From Saprospiraceae bacterium (GTDB lineage Bacteria > Bacteroidota > Bacteroidia > Chitinophagales > Saprospiraceae): a stretch of DNA of 64,000 nt. Positions 38,077-46,940 of the stretch are shown in pieces. Both the position numbers and the translations under genes were made by a program. The stretch lies in assembly GCA_016717145.1 (NCBI GenBank), contig JADKGD010000017.1, positions 93,501 through 157,500 on the forward strand, in the 5' to 3' direction. Each line of letters starts with the position of its first letter. Position 1 is the stretch's first letter. The notes beneath the pieces were generated by a model. It had not been told where the DNA came from. It did no database searches and saw nothing but the letters and a program-made list of their open reading frames with translations.

Positions 38077-38108
38077 TTTGCTTCCAAATAAAAAAAGCAT
38101 TATCTTTG
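38077..38108 (+). promoter_or_regulatory. Downstream promoter of the tandem pair
   Basis: TTTG at 38077-38080 and TATCTTTG at 38101-38108 are 20 bp apart, again a full consensus match with the same -7 octamer as the promoter 58 bp upstream. The likely start near 38115 gives a ~39-base leader before the ATG at 38154. Confidence 0.75.
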
Positions 38109-38153
38109 AATATTATTTTTCTACCAAAATAAACTGATTTTTAAAATTTTACC

Positions 38154-39398
38154 ATGGACAAATTCAAATTATTCACAGGACATCTTGTGGTATTGATTTT
38201 TTTGATACTTATTGTGCCTGTTTCAGCTTTTGCAAAGTCCCCTAATACTGCTGAAATTGCCAGAAGGATCGAAAATTTAAATACTGTAATAGAATTAAGA
38301 ATTACTGACGAAGTAATGGAACAAGTCACTTCATTATTTGAACAAAAACGAAGGGACAGTCAGACAATACTTGGAAGAACATCTCTCTATTTTCCAATGA
38401 TTGAAAACGCTTTAAGAGAAAAAAACCTTCCGGACGAACTTAAATATATAGCTGTCATCGAGTCCAGCCTGATGCCTGATGTCGTATCTCACCAAGGTGC
38501 TGCCGGTATATGGCAATTCATGAGGGGTACTGCCGAATTGTATGGTTTAAAAATAGATAAGCATATAGATGAAAGGAAAGACATGGTTAAGTCCACGGAT
38601 AAAGCCCTTGATTATCTTAAACTTTTATATGAAGGATATGGCAATTGGACATTAGCTCTCGCAGCATATAATTGTGGTCCCGGAAATATCAATAAGGCCA
38701 TTAAAAAAGCAAATGGCAGCATTGATTATTGGGAAATCCAAAAACATCTTCCTAAAGAAACACAAAAATATATACCAAGATTTATTGCTGCTTCTTATTT
38801 GATGAACTATTATTTTGAACATGATCTTCAACCTGTTGAACCTTCTGATGATCTTAAATATGTAGCAACAGTCAAAGTTTTTGACAAAATTGAGTTTAAA
38901 AAAATAAGTGAGGAATTTGACATTGAGGTTGATTTGATAAAGTGGTTGAATCCAATGTATAAAAAAGATTTTATACCACAATCTGAAGGAGAATTCTTTT
39001 TAACCTTACCGCAACAAAAAATGTATGCATACATTGAAAAATATAATTCATACGATAATCTCTTGTACAAACCTATAGCTTTGGCCGCTACAGAGCCCAT
39101 TGAAGAAGTTATAATTGAAAGCAGAAATCAAATCATAGTTCAATATGTGTCAAGCGTGATCAACCGCTCACATGCAACCAGAGACAATATGAAACAATCT
39201 GATTTTATTCAAGCTGTGAATAAAGGAATGACTTTTGAGTCAAATGACAAAAAGTTGTTATATCAACTAAAGCGCAAGGAATCACTCTCAGACGTTGCTC
39301 AGGCAAATAATATGTCAATTACTGAATTACTGGCGATTAATGACCTTGGTGAAAATGATGAATTGAAACCGGGAAGTTTCATAAAAATATCCAGATAA
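38154..39398 (+). CDS. Membrane-associated lytic transglycosylase with LysM domain (MltD type)
   Basis: 414 residues, ATG at 38154, signal peptide (LVVLIFLILIVPVSAFA). The SLT domain (~85-240) has the catalytic Glu in KYIAVIESSLMPD and the family motifs GAAGIWQFM and LALAAYNCGPGNI; a degenerate LysM-like region follows (~240-340) and the C terminus is a LysM (YQLKRKESLSDVAQANNMSI, LLAINDLGENDELKPGSFIKI) that binds peptidoglycan. The enzyme cleaves glycan strands in the periplasm to form 1,6-anhydro products. Two perfect promoters stand before it and a strong terminator after it, so it is a single-gene unit. Confidence 0.92.
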   Translation: MDKFKLFTGHLVVLIFLILIVPVSAFAKSPNTAEIARRIENLNTVIELRITDEVMEQVTSLFEQKRRDSQTILGRTSLYFPMIENALREKNLPDELKYIAVIESSLMPDVVSHQGAAGIWQFMRGTAELYGLKIDKHIDERKDMVKSTDKALDYLKLLYEGYGNWTLALAAYNCGPGNINKAIKKANGSIDYWEIQKHLPKETQKYIPRFIAASYLMNYYFEHDLQPVEPSDDLKYVATVKVFDKIEFKKISEEFDIEVDLIKWLNPMYKKDFIPQSEGEFFLTLPQQKMYAYIEKYNSYDNLLYKPIALAATEPIEEVIIESRNQIIVQYVSSVINRSHATRDNMKQSDFIQAVNKGMTFESNDKKLLYQLKRKESLSDVAQANNMSITELLAINDLGENDELKPGSFIKISR

Positions 39399-39425
39399 TT
39401 AATCAGCAAATTTGAACAAAATACT

Positions 39426-39464
39426 AAATGCACTGCAATTTTATTTTTGCAGTGCATTTTTTTT
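39426..39464 (+). terminator. Strong intrinsic terminator after the lytic transglycosylase gene
   Basis: A 13-bp perfect stem (AAATGCACTGCAA at 39426-39438, TTGCAGTGCATTT at 39447-39459) with an 8-base loop runs straight into T residues. It lies between two convergent genes and may serve the minus-strand serine hydrolase gene as well, though that side has a less clear T run. Confidence 0.93.
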
Positions 39465-39489
39465 ATAAGGTACGTCCTTCACCTTTTGT

Positions 39490-40788
39490 TTAAATTTTTA
39501 TCATTTTTTTAACGAATATTTGTTTTCCAAAGCTATTTTTTACACAGAAAAAATAAATGCCGGAAGGAATGTTCAGGTCCAAATCAACCTTTTGTGCCAT
39601 ATTTAAGACGCCGCTTGCATGGACTTTTCCATAAATATTCTTAATATCGTAAATAAGGTCATCACTTGTGGGGTATGTAATGGAAACATTTTGGCTAAAT
39701 GGGTTTGGCGAAATAATAAATTCCCTATTGTGAAAGTATCCGGAAACTGATGAGACACAAGACAGTGCGTTTATTTTGGCCCATAATAAATTATCAAAAG
39801 AACTGACTGCGCCTGTAATTTGACCACCATCATTTCCCATGCGAATAATGACCATATCCTGAGAAGGAATGATATAAATTTTCTGATCATTTTTACCCAA
39901 AGCACAATACATATCATTCGGAGCATTCGGAATCAAGGATCCACTAAATACGGTTTGTAAATCGGGAATCATAAAGGAGGTTTGCCCATTAAGCCACCAA
40001 AGCAAACCATATGATTTATTAATGTTTTGTGAAGGACTAACAGAAGCATTTAAAAAAGCCTCATCACTTAATATTTTTTGTCCATTCCATATGCCTTTAT
40101 TTAAAACCAAAAGTCCAAACCGGGCCATACTACGTGGTTTGCTGTACATGATATAATCATACCAGAAACCATTAATGCCCGTTTTTGGTGACAATTGAGT
40201 CGTCATAAAATTCTGATAACTTTTTCCCCAGGCTTTTGCTACCACATCTTGTATCAATCGGTAAGGGGCATTATGGTATGCCCATCTTGTGCCGGCATCA
40301 GCCTTATATTGCAAACATAAGGGTGTCATACAATTGTCATCCGGAACATTATCATTAAGGCCGGTTGTCATTGTCATTTGATGCCACAAAGTAATTTTGT
40401 CTTCCTGATCCGAAGTCAGACTAGTCCAGGCCTTACCAAGATATTCAGATGTTTTATCCTGAATGTTTAACAATCCTTTTTCCTGAGCCATACCCACTAA
40501 AAAAGAGGTTAGGGACTTGCCGGCTGATGCCCAATACCAAGAACTATCTCTCGTGAAAGTACCATAATAAGTCTCTTTTACGATCTTGCCTTTTTTTAAA
40601 ATTATAATAGCTTTTGTCCCTTTTTCTATCAGAAAGGAATCTAAATTATTTATTTCTTGTTGACACCATCCCAGATCACTTGGGCTGATCGTCTCCCATT
40701 GATCGCCTGTAAGCGGAGGAAAATAACTTGATTGACTAATTAAATTCTGGTCGATAAACAGGCATAAAAGTACAACATAAAATTTCAT
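39490..40788 (-). CDS. Secreted serine hydrolase (beta-lactamase/class C PBP fold) with T9SS type A sorting domain
   Basis: 432 residues, ATG at 40786-40788, signal peptide MKFYVVLLCLFIDQNLISQ. The catalytic Ser-x-x-Lys is in WYWASAGKSLTSFLVG, the Tyr-x-Asn equivalent in WAYHNAPYRL. The family includes class C beta-lactamases, D-aminopeptidases and esterases, and substrate cannot be told. The last ~70 residues are a T9SS type A domain (ISPNPFSQNVSITYP, GIYFFCVKNSFGKQIFVKK), so the enzyme leaves the cell or sits on its surface. Terminator and lytic transglycosylase lie on the 3' side; Sua5 is divergent upstream. Confidence 0.9.
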   Translation of the reverse strand: MKFYVVLLCLFIDQNLISQSSYFPPLTGDQWETISPSDLGWCQQEINNLDSFLIEKGTKAIIILKKGKIVKETYYGTFTRDSSWYWASAGKSLTSFLVGMAQEKGLLNIQDKTSEYLGKAWTSLTSDQEDKITLWHQMTMTTGLNDNVPDDNCMTPLCLQYKADAGTRWAYHNAPYRLIQDVVAKAWGKSYQNFMTTQLSPKTGINGFWYDYIMYSKPRSMARFGLLVLNKGIWNGQKILSDEAFLNASVSPSQNINKSYGLLWWLNGQTSFMIPDLQTVFSGSLIPNAPNDMYCALGKNDQKIYIIPSQDMVIIRMGNDGGQITGAVSSFDNLLWAKINALSCVSSVSGYFHNREFIISPNPFSQNVSITYPTSDDLIYDIKNIYGKVHASGVLNMAQKVDLDLNIPSGIYFFCVKNSFGKQIFVKKMIKI

Positions 40789-40988
40789 GGCACAAAATTT
40801 TATAAATTAGACAGATGTTTCACGTTTAGGTTTAAAATTAGGAATATATATTGAATTATATTAACCTCAACCAGGCATTATTTTTTATTATTATATACAT
40901 CTTAAATATTTAGCATATATATTAGCTTTTTTAACTGAATATTAGTTAAATTTGTTCCTTTGCTTTATTTTTGTTTAAATTATTTACA

Positions 40989-41957
40989 TTGTCATTTATT
41001 GGTAAAAATATTTCTATAGCAGCCGAACTTTTACAGAAGGGTGAAGTTGTAGCTATTCCTACAGAAACAGTATATGGGCTCGCTGCCAATGCGTTAAGGG
41101 CTACTGCTGTTGCTAAGGTATTCCAGTTCAAAAACAGACCAAATTTTGATCCATTAATCATACATTTGCCTTCTTTTGATAAGATAGGACCGTACGTCCT
41201 TGATATTCCTGATGTCATAAAAAAATTGGCGGATGCCTTTTGTCCGGGCCCCTTGACCTTATTGTTAAAAAAGAATGACCTTATACCCGATTTAGTGACC
41301 TCGGGTTCTCCATATGTTGCTGTGCGAATACCTGCTCACCCTGTGACAAGAGCATTATTGGAAATGTTGGATTTTCCTCTTGCTGCGCCAAGTGCGAATC
41401 CTTTTGGATATATCAGCCCTACTACGGCACAACATGTGGCAGACCAGTTGGGAAATGTACTGCCATACATACTTGATGGGGGACCTTGTACAATTGGTGT
41501 CGAAAGCACTATCGCTGGTTTAAATGATAATGGCGAACTTGAAATATTGCGTAAAGGGGGACTGCCTCTGGAAGAAATTCGTCGTATTGCAGGACATATA
41601 ACCGTAAAAGACAATTCGACGTCTAATCCAAAGGCTCCGGGAATGTTAGAAAGTCATTATGCTCCTCGCGTACCTTTACTTATTGTAGATATTGATCAGG
41701 AGATTGCCAAATATAATCCGGAGACTACAGGAATTATGTCATATACAAAGATTCAGCCGGGAGTTCCACACAAACATCAGGTTATTTTGTCACTTTCCGG
41801 CGACTACAAAGAGGCTGCCCGAAATTTGTTTGCAGGCATGAGGTATCTCGATAATTGTAATATTGATATCATTTTGGCTGAAGTATTGCCTGAACATGAC
41901 CTGGGTGTCGCTATAAATGACCGTTTAAGACGGGCATCAGCAAAAAATAAAAGTTGA
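40989..41957 (+). CDS. sua5: Threonylcarbamoyl-AMP synthase (Sua5/YwlC type)
   Basis: Two-domain Sua5, about 322 residues. N-terminal YrdC domain: KGEVVAIPTETVYGLAANAL, KNRPNFDPLIIHLPS, FCPGPLTLLLKKN, VAVRIPAHP, PLAAPSANPFG, LDGGPCTIGVESTI; C-terminal Sua5 domain (~210-322: KAPGMLESHYAPR). It makes threonylcarbamoyl-AMP from threonine, bicarbonate and ATP for t6A37 in tRNAs. No ATG exists at the N terminus, only TTG codons at 40971 and 40989. I prefer 40989 (MSFIGKN), since TATTTTTG at 40966-40973, a -7-like box, overlaps the first. A second box, TAAATTTG, is at 40947-40954. Confidence 0.9.
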   Translation: MSFIGKNISIAAELLQKGEVVAIPTETVYGLAANALRATAVAKVFQFKNRPNFDPLIIHLPSFDKIGPYVLDIPDVIKKLADAFCPGPLTLLLKKNDLIPDLVTSGSPYVAVRIPAHPVTRALLEMLDFPLAAPSANPFGYISPTTAQHVADQLGNVLPYILDGGPCTIGVESTIAGLNDNGELEILRKGGLPLEEIRRIAGHITVKDNSTSNPKAPGMLESHYAPRVPLLIVDIDQEIAKYNPETTGIMSYTKIQPGVPHKHQVILSLSGDYKEAARNLFAGMRYLDNCNIDIILAEVLPEHDLGVAINDRLRRASAKNKS

Positions 41958-42009
41958 CTATGAATGGACGACTTCTTGAAAAATTATTAAGTAGGCTCGT
42001 AGTGTAATC

Positions 42010-43176
42010 ATGGTTAGAAAATTTAATTCGAAGACAATATACACGTCTATTGGCAAACCCCTTATTGACTCAGTCATAATAACTGATGAATCGGGTAAAA
42101 TTCTTGCTATAGATAAATTATCAGATCATGATACTGCCTCTGTTCAGAAAGTGTCCGGTTTCATTTGTCCTGGATTTATAAACGCCCATTGTCACCTGGA
42201 ATTGTCTCACATGAAGGGAAAAGTAGATTCAGGAACAGGACTTCTTCCTTTTCTTAATAAGGTGGTTGGTTTTCGGGATGCCAATCAGGACATCATTCAA
42301 CAAGGTATTAAGGACAGCGATATTGATATGTATAACAATGGCATAGTGGCGGTGGGAGATATCTCAAATAAAATTGACACAGCCTACACTAAATCCCATA
42401 GTAAGATAGATTATTACACTTTTGTAGAAATGTTTGATTTTTTACAGCCAACAATGACGGAAGCTACGATTGCTCAATATCAATCTGTTATGGATGTCCA
42501 GAGTATTTCAGGTAATGATAAAAAAAGTTATGTACCACATGCCCCATATACAGTGAGCCCCAATTTACTAAATTTTATAAATAATCATAACATAAAGGGG
42601 CAAACAATAAGCATCCATAATCAGGAGACTCCAAGTGAAGATGAATTATTTTTATATGGCACCGGCGAATTCAGAGACTTCTATACAAATTTTGGCTTTT
42701 CGCTTGACCATTTTAAACCTATCAATAAATCGTCCATTTATTATAGTATGGAACATATATTGCCTGTCTTCAAGACTATTTTTGTGCACAATACATTGAC
42801 ATCACAAGCCGATATACATGCTGCCAAAATGTGGAATAATGATGTGTATTGGGTCACATGTCCCAATGCCAATTTGTATATTGAAAACAGGCTTCCAAAT
42901 TATTCTTTTTTTCTGAATGAAAATGCAATGGTTGCTATTGGGACCGACAGTCTTTCCTCCAATTGGCAATTGTCGATATGGGAGGAAATAAAAACGATCT
43001 ATAAGTACGCATCTTATGTGCCCCTTGAAACGATGATTACATGGGCTACGCTAAATGGTGCTAAGGCTTTAGGATATGATGACCGACTTGGTTCGATAGA
43101 AATAGGGAAGACGCCTGGTTTGGTGCAAGTAGATGGTGAAGAAATAATGAAAAGTAACCCAAAAAGATTAATATAA
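42010..43176 (+). CDS. Amidohydrolase-family metal-dependent hydrolase (chlorohydrolase/deaminase type)
   Basis: 388 residues, ATG at 42010. Metal site: His60-x-His62 in FINAHCHLELSHMKG, a His in SIHNQE, a His in FVHNT and an Asp in GTDSLSSN, all features of the TRZ/ATZ/guanine deaminase-like branch of amidohydrolases; PHAPYTVS is another characteristic segment. Bacteroidota enzymes of this kind include aminofutalosine deaminase candidates, but I see no menaquinone gene nearby and the substrate is open. The gene starts 53 bp after sua5 and is probably cotranscribed; the convergent GSCFA gene ends 26 bp beyond. Confidence 0.8.
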   Translation: MVRKFNSKTIYTSIGKPLIDSVIITDESGKILAIDKLSDHDTASVQKVSGFICPGFINAHCHLELSHMKGKVDSGTGLLPFLNKVVGFRDANQDIIQQGIKDSDIDMYNNGIVAVGDISNKIDTAYTKSHSKIDYYTFVEMFDFLQPTMTEATIAQYQSVMDVQSISGNDKKSYVPHAPYTVSPNLLNFINNHNIKGQTISIHNQETPSEDELFLYGTGEFRDFYTNFGFSLDHFKPINKSSIYYSMEHILPVFKTIFVHNTLTSQADIHAAKMWNNDVYWVTCPNANLYIENRLPNYSFFLNENAMVAIGTDSLSSNWQLSIWEEIKTIYKYASYVPLETMITWATLNGAKALGYDDRLGSIEIGKTPGLVQVDGEEIMKSNPKRLI

Positions 43177-43201
43177 ATAACTCAGATTTTTAAAAAAATA
43201 C

Positions 43202-44197
43202 TTAATCTTTATCTACCTTTAGTGTAGCCGATAATTCAGCTAATTCTTCATCAAAATGTATAAATGAATGCAATAATTTTAAATTTTCAATTTCATGGAT
43301 GAGCTGGTTTATAAAAGCCCTGTGATTTTCAGATGCCGGATTTAATGGTCGATGGTGTATAGAATGCATAAGATTTTCAATTTTTTTATTAATAATTATT
43401 GTTTCGGGGTCAAAAAAATGATGGCAAAATTTTTCCCATAAATAATCGATTGCTATTTCATTCGGGTGAATTAGATCTTTTTCATAAAATCTATAATCCC
43501 TTAGATCATCCATCATCCATTCAAAAGCAGGAAAATATTCAATACTTTCATCTGAATCCTGTAATCTGCATATGGTTTCAACAAGTTTTGCTTTGCTTCT
43601 CGAATTCTGTATAATGCCGTCTTTTGTGTGTCTTACCGGACTTATAGTAAAAATAACTCTAATTTTAGGATTTAATAATTTAACTTCTGAAATCATTTCT
43701 TTCAGAATATAAAAACTTTCTTCAATCGATATGTCTACCTTCTTAAATGATGCTGCAGGTATTTTGTGGCAATTTGCGACAATCTCACCAGTTAAAAGTG
43801 ATCGATATGCAGTGGAAGTCCCCAGGGTAATAAAAATGATATTTGTATCGGACAAATATTCATACGTCTGACCGATTGCTTCATTTATTTTATAAGATGT
43901 TACTTCAGGATTAACATCAGAAAGCTGACTATGATATTCTGAATGGACATATATATCCTGAGAAACAATTAAATCATTGAGATTTATTTTATCGTTCTTA
44001 CAGGCTCTTGTGATGACTTTAGCAATAGAGACTGGATTGAATATAGTGCCGAATGGATTTACCAAACAATCAAATTTATTGTGTTTAAGTCTCAGTCCTA
44101 TATTTTGTGAAAAGCATGAGCCTATTAATAAAAATTTACAGCCATGATCGATTTTATTATCTGAAGGACCAATGTTTAATATCGTTCTGAAATCCAT
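43202..44197 (-). CDS. GSCFA-domain protein
   Basis: 331 residues from the ATG at 44195-44197 (a GTG 13 codons upstream is possible). The name-giving motif is FLLIGSCFSQNIG, followed by GTSTAYR and NCHKIP, and later a DLIHPNEIAIDYLWE segment. GSCFA proteins (PF08885) have an SGNH-hydrolase-like fold and are taken to be esterases or acyltransferases on glycans; here Ser in GSCFS and the late His-Pro segment suit that model. No signal peptide, so probably cytoplasmic. Divergent from the SPFH gene. Confidence 0.87.
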   Translation of the reverse strand: MDFRTILNIGPSDNKIDHGCKFLLIGSCFSQNIGLRLKHNKFDCLVNPFGTIFNPVSIAKVITRACKNDKINLNDLIVSQDIYVHSEYHSQLSDVNPEVTSYKINEAIGQTYEYLSDTNIIFITLGTSTAYRSLLTGEIVANCHKIPAASFKKVDISIEESFYILKEMISEVKLLNPKIRVIFTISPVRHTKDGIIQNSRSKAKLVETICRLQDSDESIEYFPAFEWMMDDLRDYRFYEKDLIHPNEIAIDYLWEKFCHHFFDPETIIINKKIENLMHSIHHRPLNPASENHRAFINQLIHEIENLKLLHSFIHFDEELAELSATLKVDKD

Positions 44198-44342
44198 ATT
44201 CAATAATTTAAGCGACGCACAAAACACAAATGTCACAAAATTTATGCTTTATTGTAGCATAAACCATAAATATATGGACCTGTTTTATTTCACCAGAAAC
44301 TTTAATCTATTTGATTTTGTTGTTCAAACAAAAAAAGATATC

Positions 44343-45314
44343 ATGCCATTATTAGCCATTGTAGGAGCATTTTTTGCGATTATATTATTGCTCTCATTTT
44401 TTACAGTGAATCAACAAACAGCCGCCGTTGTAGAACGATTTGGAAAATTTTTGGGTATTCGTAGTTCAGGCTTACAAATTAAGATCCCTATAGTGGATAG
44501 GGTAGCAAGCAGGGTAAATCTTAGAATCCAGCAATTGGATGTTATTATCGAAACGAAAACCAAAGACAACGTTTTTGTTAAAATGAAGGTTTCGGTACAA
44601 TTTAAGGTCATTCAGGAAAAAGTGTACGATGCATTTTATAAACTGGAATATCCACATGATCAAATTACTGCATATGTGTTTGATGTGGTCAGGGCGGAAG
44701 TACCAAAATTGAAACTTGATGATGTATTTGAACGTAAGGATGATATAGCCATCGCTGTCAAACGTGAATTAAATGAAGCAATGATGACTTATGGCTATGA
44801 CATCATTAATACATTGGTCACAGATATAGACCCTGATATACAGGTCAAAAATGCTATGAATAGGATCAATGCAGCGGATCGTGAGAAAACAGCTGCAGAA
44901 TTTGAAGCCGAAGCATCCAGAATAAGAATTGTGGCCAAAGCCAAGGCAGAGGCCGAGAGTAAGCGGCTACAAGGTCAGGGTATTGCCGATCAGAGAAGAG
45001 AAATTGCCAGAGGTCTCGTAGATAGTGTGGAAGTATTAAATAGGGTTGGAATCAGTTCACAGGAAGCTTCAGCATTGATTGTGGTGACTCAGCATTATGA
45101 TACTTTGCAGGCAATAGGGGCAGATGCCAATTCAAATCTGATTTTATTGCCTAATTCTCCTCAGGCAGGAATCGATATGCTGAATAATATGGTGGCCAGT
45201 TTTGCGGCCAGTAATCAAATTGGAGAGTCAATTAAAGAAGGTAATCTGAAAGCAAAACACAAGATTGACCCCAAAGACCAAAATCTGCATCATAGTGATG
45301 AAGATGATAAATAA
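44343..45314 (+). CDS. SPFH/stomatin-like membrane protein
   Basis: 323 residues with start at the ATG of MPLLAIVGAFF at 44343; more upstream ATGs would give an implausible soluble leader overlapping the GSCFA gene. One membrane segment (~1-22), then the SPFH domain (~25-200: QQTAAVVERFGKFLGIRSSGLQIKIPIVDRVASRV), then a coiled coil (~185-260, rich in Ala, Glu, Lys and Arg: EAEASRIRIVAKAKAEAESKRL) and an acidic tail. SPFH proteins oligomerise in membrane microdomains and often support proteases or transporters. No NfeD-type partner is adjacent. Confidence 0.9.
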   Translation: MPLLAIVGAFFAIILLLSFFTVNQQTAAVVERFGKFLGIRSSGLQIKIPIVDRVASRVNLRIQQLDVIIETKTKDNVFVKMKVSVQFKVIQEKVYDAFYKLEYPHDQITAYVFDVVRAEVPKLKLDDVFERKDDIAIAVKRELNEAMMTYGYDIINTLVTDIDPDIQVKNAMNRINAADREKTAAEFEAEASRIRIVAKAKAEAESKRLQGQGIADQRREIARGLVDSVEVLNRVGISSQEASALIVVTQHYDTLQAIGADANSNLILLPNSPQAGIDMLNNMVASFAASNQIGESIKEGNLKAKHKIDPKDQNLHHSDEDDK

Positions 45315-45614
45315 TATGGATATTCATCTGCTGAATCAGATCATTAAACTTTTTTAAAAATTTTAATGATGCCGAAACATATATCAGACTTGAAATGATT
45401 TTTTACATAAAATAGTAATAAGCGTTCGAGTTTTCAAATACAATATATGCGATCTATGACAGAAAGGTAAATGAAGCCCGGATATAATTATAAAATGTAA
45501 TTTTTTTTGGAAAATTTTTATATCGGATAATCTGGCTTTATGTGTTATTTTTGCAACTGCGATGCTATTTTTGAATTTTAGGCTTCACAAAAGATATCAA
45601 CACAAATTTTTTAC
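45315..45614. other. 300-bp gene-free interval upstream of the protease pair
   Basis: Strongly AT-rich, with no frame, RNA gene or terminator that I can support. Its one readable signal is TATTTTTG at 45546-45553, a -7-like box 60 bp before the next ATG; a TTTG at the correct spacing is missing. Confidence 0.4.
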
Positions 45615-46931
45615 ATGGGTCTTTTTTCAAAACTATTTAATATTCATCCTGAAAAACCTGAACCTGATATCCAATTTGGAAGATTTACAGACTCATATAA
45701 ATCAGATGAAAAATATAAACATTGGGATGCTGCCATAGATTTTTTTGAAAACGAAAAATATATTGCTGCATATACTCAATTCCTCGATTTTATTTCCAAC
45801 GAAGCGCATAAGAACGTGCAATTTTTGGTCAATATCGGAAAGATTCAGTTTACTATATACCAAGGTTCAAAAATTATTACAGGGGAAGCTGACTATTCCA
45901 AATTTAAAGCAGAAGCAAAAATAGTTAAAGTTCAAAAACTGAATTTAGGACTTATGCGATTTTTACTAGAGCAAAATTTCAATTTAAAATATACAAAATA
46001 CGCTATCGATGAAGATAATAATATCTGTCTCGTTTTTGATACTTTTGTAGAGGATGGGTCACCACATAAAATATATCAGGCATTAAAAGAATTGGCTACC
46101 GAAGCAGATAGGAAAGATGATGTTTTAATTGACAGGTTTGAAGATTTGTTACCAATAAATTTTAATCACACCCGTCAGCTCTCTATTGAGGAAAAAAAAG
46201 CAAAATTTGAATTCCTGAGAAACAAAGTTAATGAAGTAATAGATGAGTTGAATCGTGCCGATGTAAACCCCAATTTGTACCCGGGTGGGGTTTCTTTTTT
46301 ATTATTGGATTTATTGTACAGTATTGACTATCTGATTAAGCCGGAGGGCTTCGTCATGGAAACCATTAAAGAATGTCATGATATCTATTTTAATGATAAA
46401 ATGACAAACGTGCATGACAAAAATAAAGAAATTATAAAAAAGGTAAAATCTTTACGGGATATTGATTTTATACAATTGGAAAAGGAATTGTATGAAGTTA
46501 ACTCCACTTTTGGAACTTCCATGCCTGAAGGCCACAGGCGACTTTGTGAGATCATCATGGCTCAAATGACAGACCTTGATTGGTATACCGAAAATAATTA
46601 TAAAGTATATGCGCAAGCGATTTGCGGCTATATTGTTGGCTTTTCTTTATATTCCTATGTTTTGCCGGATATATCCAAAGCATTACTAAAATTATATTAT
46701 AGAATTACAGAAAATGCTTATTTTATTTCTATAGGATTTAAGGATGATTTTGAATTAAATGGTAGTATAAATAAGACAAATGTAATCAATTCGATAAAAA
46801 AGATATTTTTAACATATGATAGTAAGGATTCTGGCATAAAGATTGATACTAATTACTTAGACTTTAAGGACAAATGTGTCTTTTCTAAAAGTTACTTGAT
46901 GATGATAAATAATATGTACTATCCTGAATAA
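45615..46931 (+). CDS. Protein of unknown function with TPR-like and YbjN-like parts, partner of the downstream protease
   Basis: 438 residues, ATG at 45615, no signal peptide or membrane segment. Residues ~25-60 (YKHWDAAIDFFENEKYIAAYTQFLDFI) look like a TPR helix pair. Residues ~65-190 (VQFLVNIGKIQFTIYQGSKIITGEADYSK, FLLEQNFNLKYTKYAIDEDNNICLVFDTF) have the alternation of strands and helices seen in YbjN/type III secretion chaperone folds. A second, mostly helical part follows. I do not recognise a family. The gene ends 9 bp before a cytosolic trypsin-like protease whose C-terminal domain looks related in fold, so the two probably work together. Confidence 0.75.
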   Translation: MGLFSKLFNIHPEKPEPDIQFGRFTDSYKSDEKYKHWDAAIDFFENEKYIAAYTQFLDFISNEAHKNVQFLVNIGKIQFTIYQGSKIITGEADYSKFKAEAKIVKVQKLNLGLMRFLLEQNFNLKYTKYAIDEDNNICLVFDTFVEDGSPHKIYQALKELATEADRKDDVLIDRFEDLLPINFNHTRQLSIEEKKAKFEFLRNKVNEVIDELNRADVNPNLYPGGVSFLLLDLLYSIDYLIKPEGFVMETIKECHDIYFNDKMTNVHDKNKEIIKKVKSLRDIDFIQLEKELYEVNSTFGTSMPEGHRRLCEIIMAQMTDLDWYTENNYKVYAQAICGYIVGFSLYSYVLPDISKALLKLYYRITENAYFISIGFKDDFELNGSINKTNVINSIKKIFLTYDSKDSGIKIDTNYLDFKDKCVFSKSYLMMINNMYYPE

Positions 46932-46940
46932 CAAAAGTAA

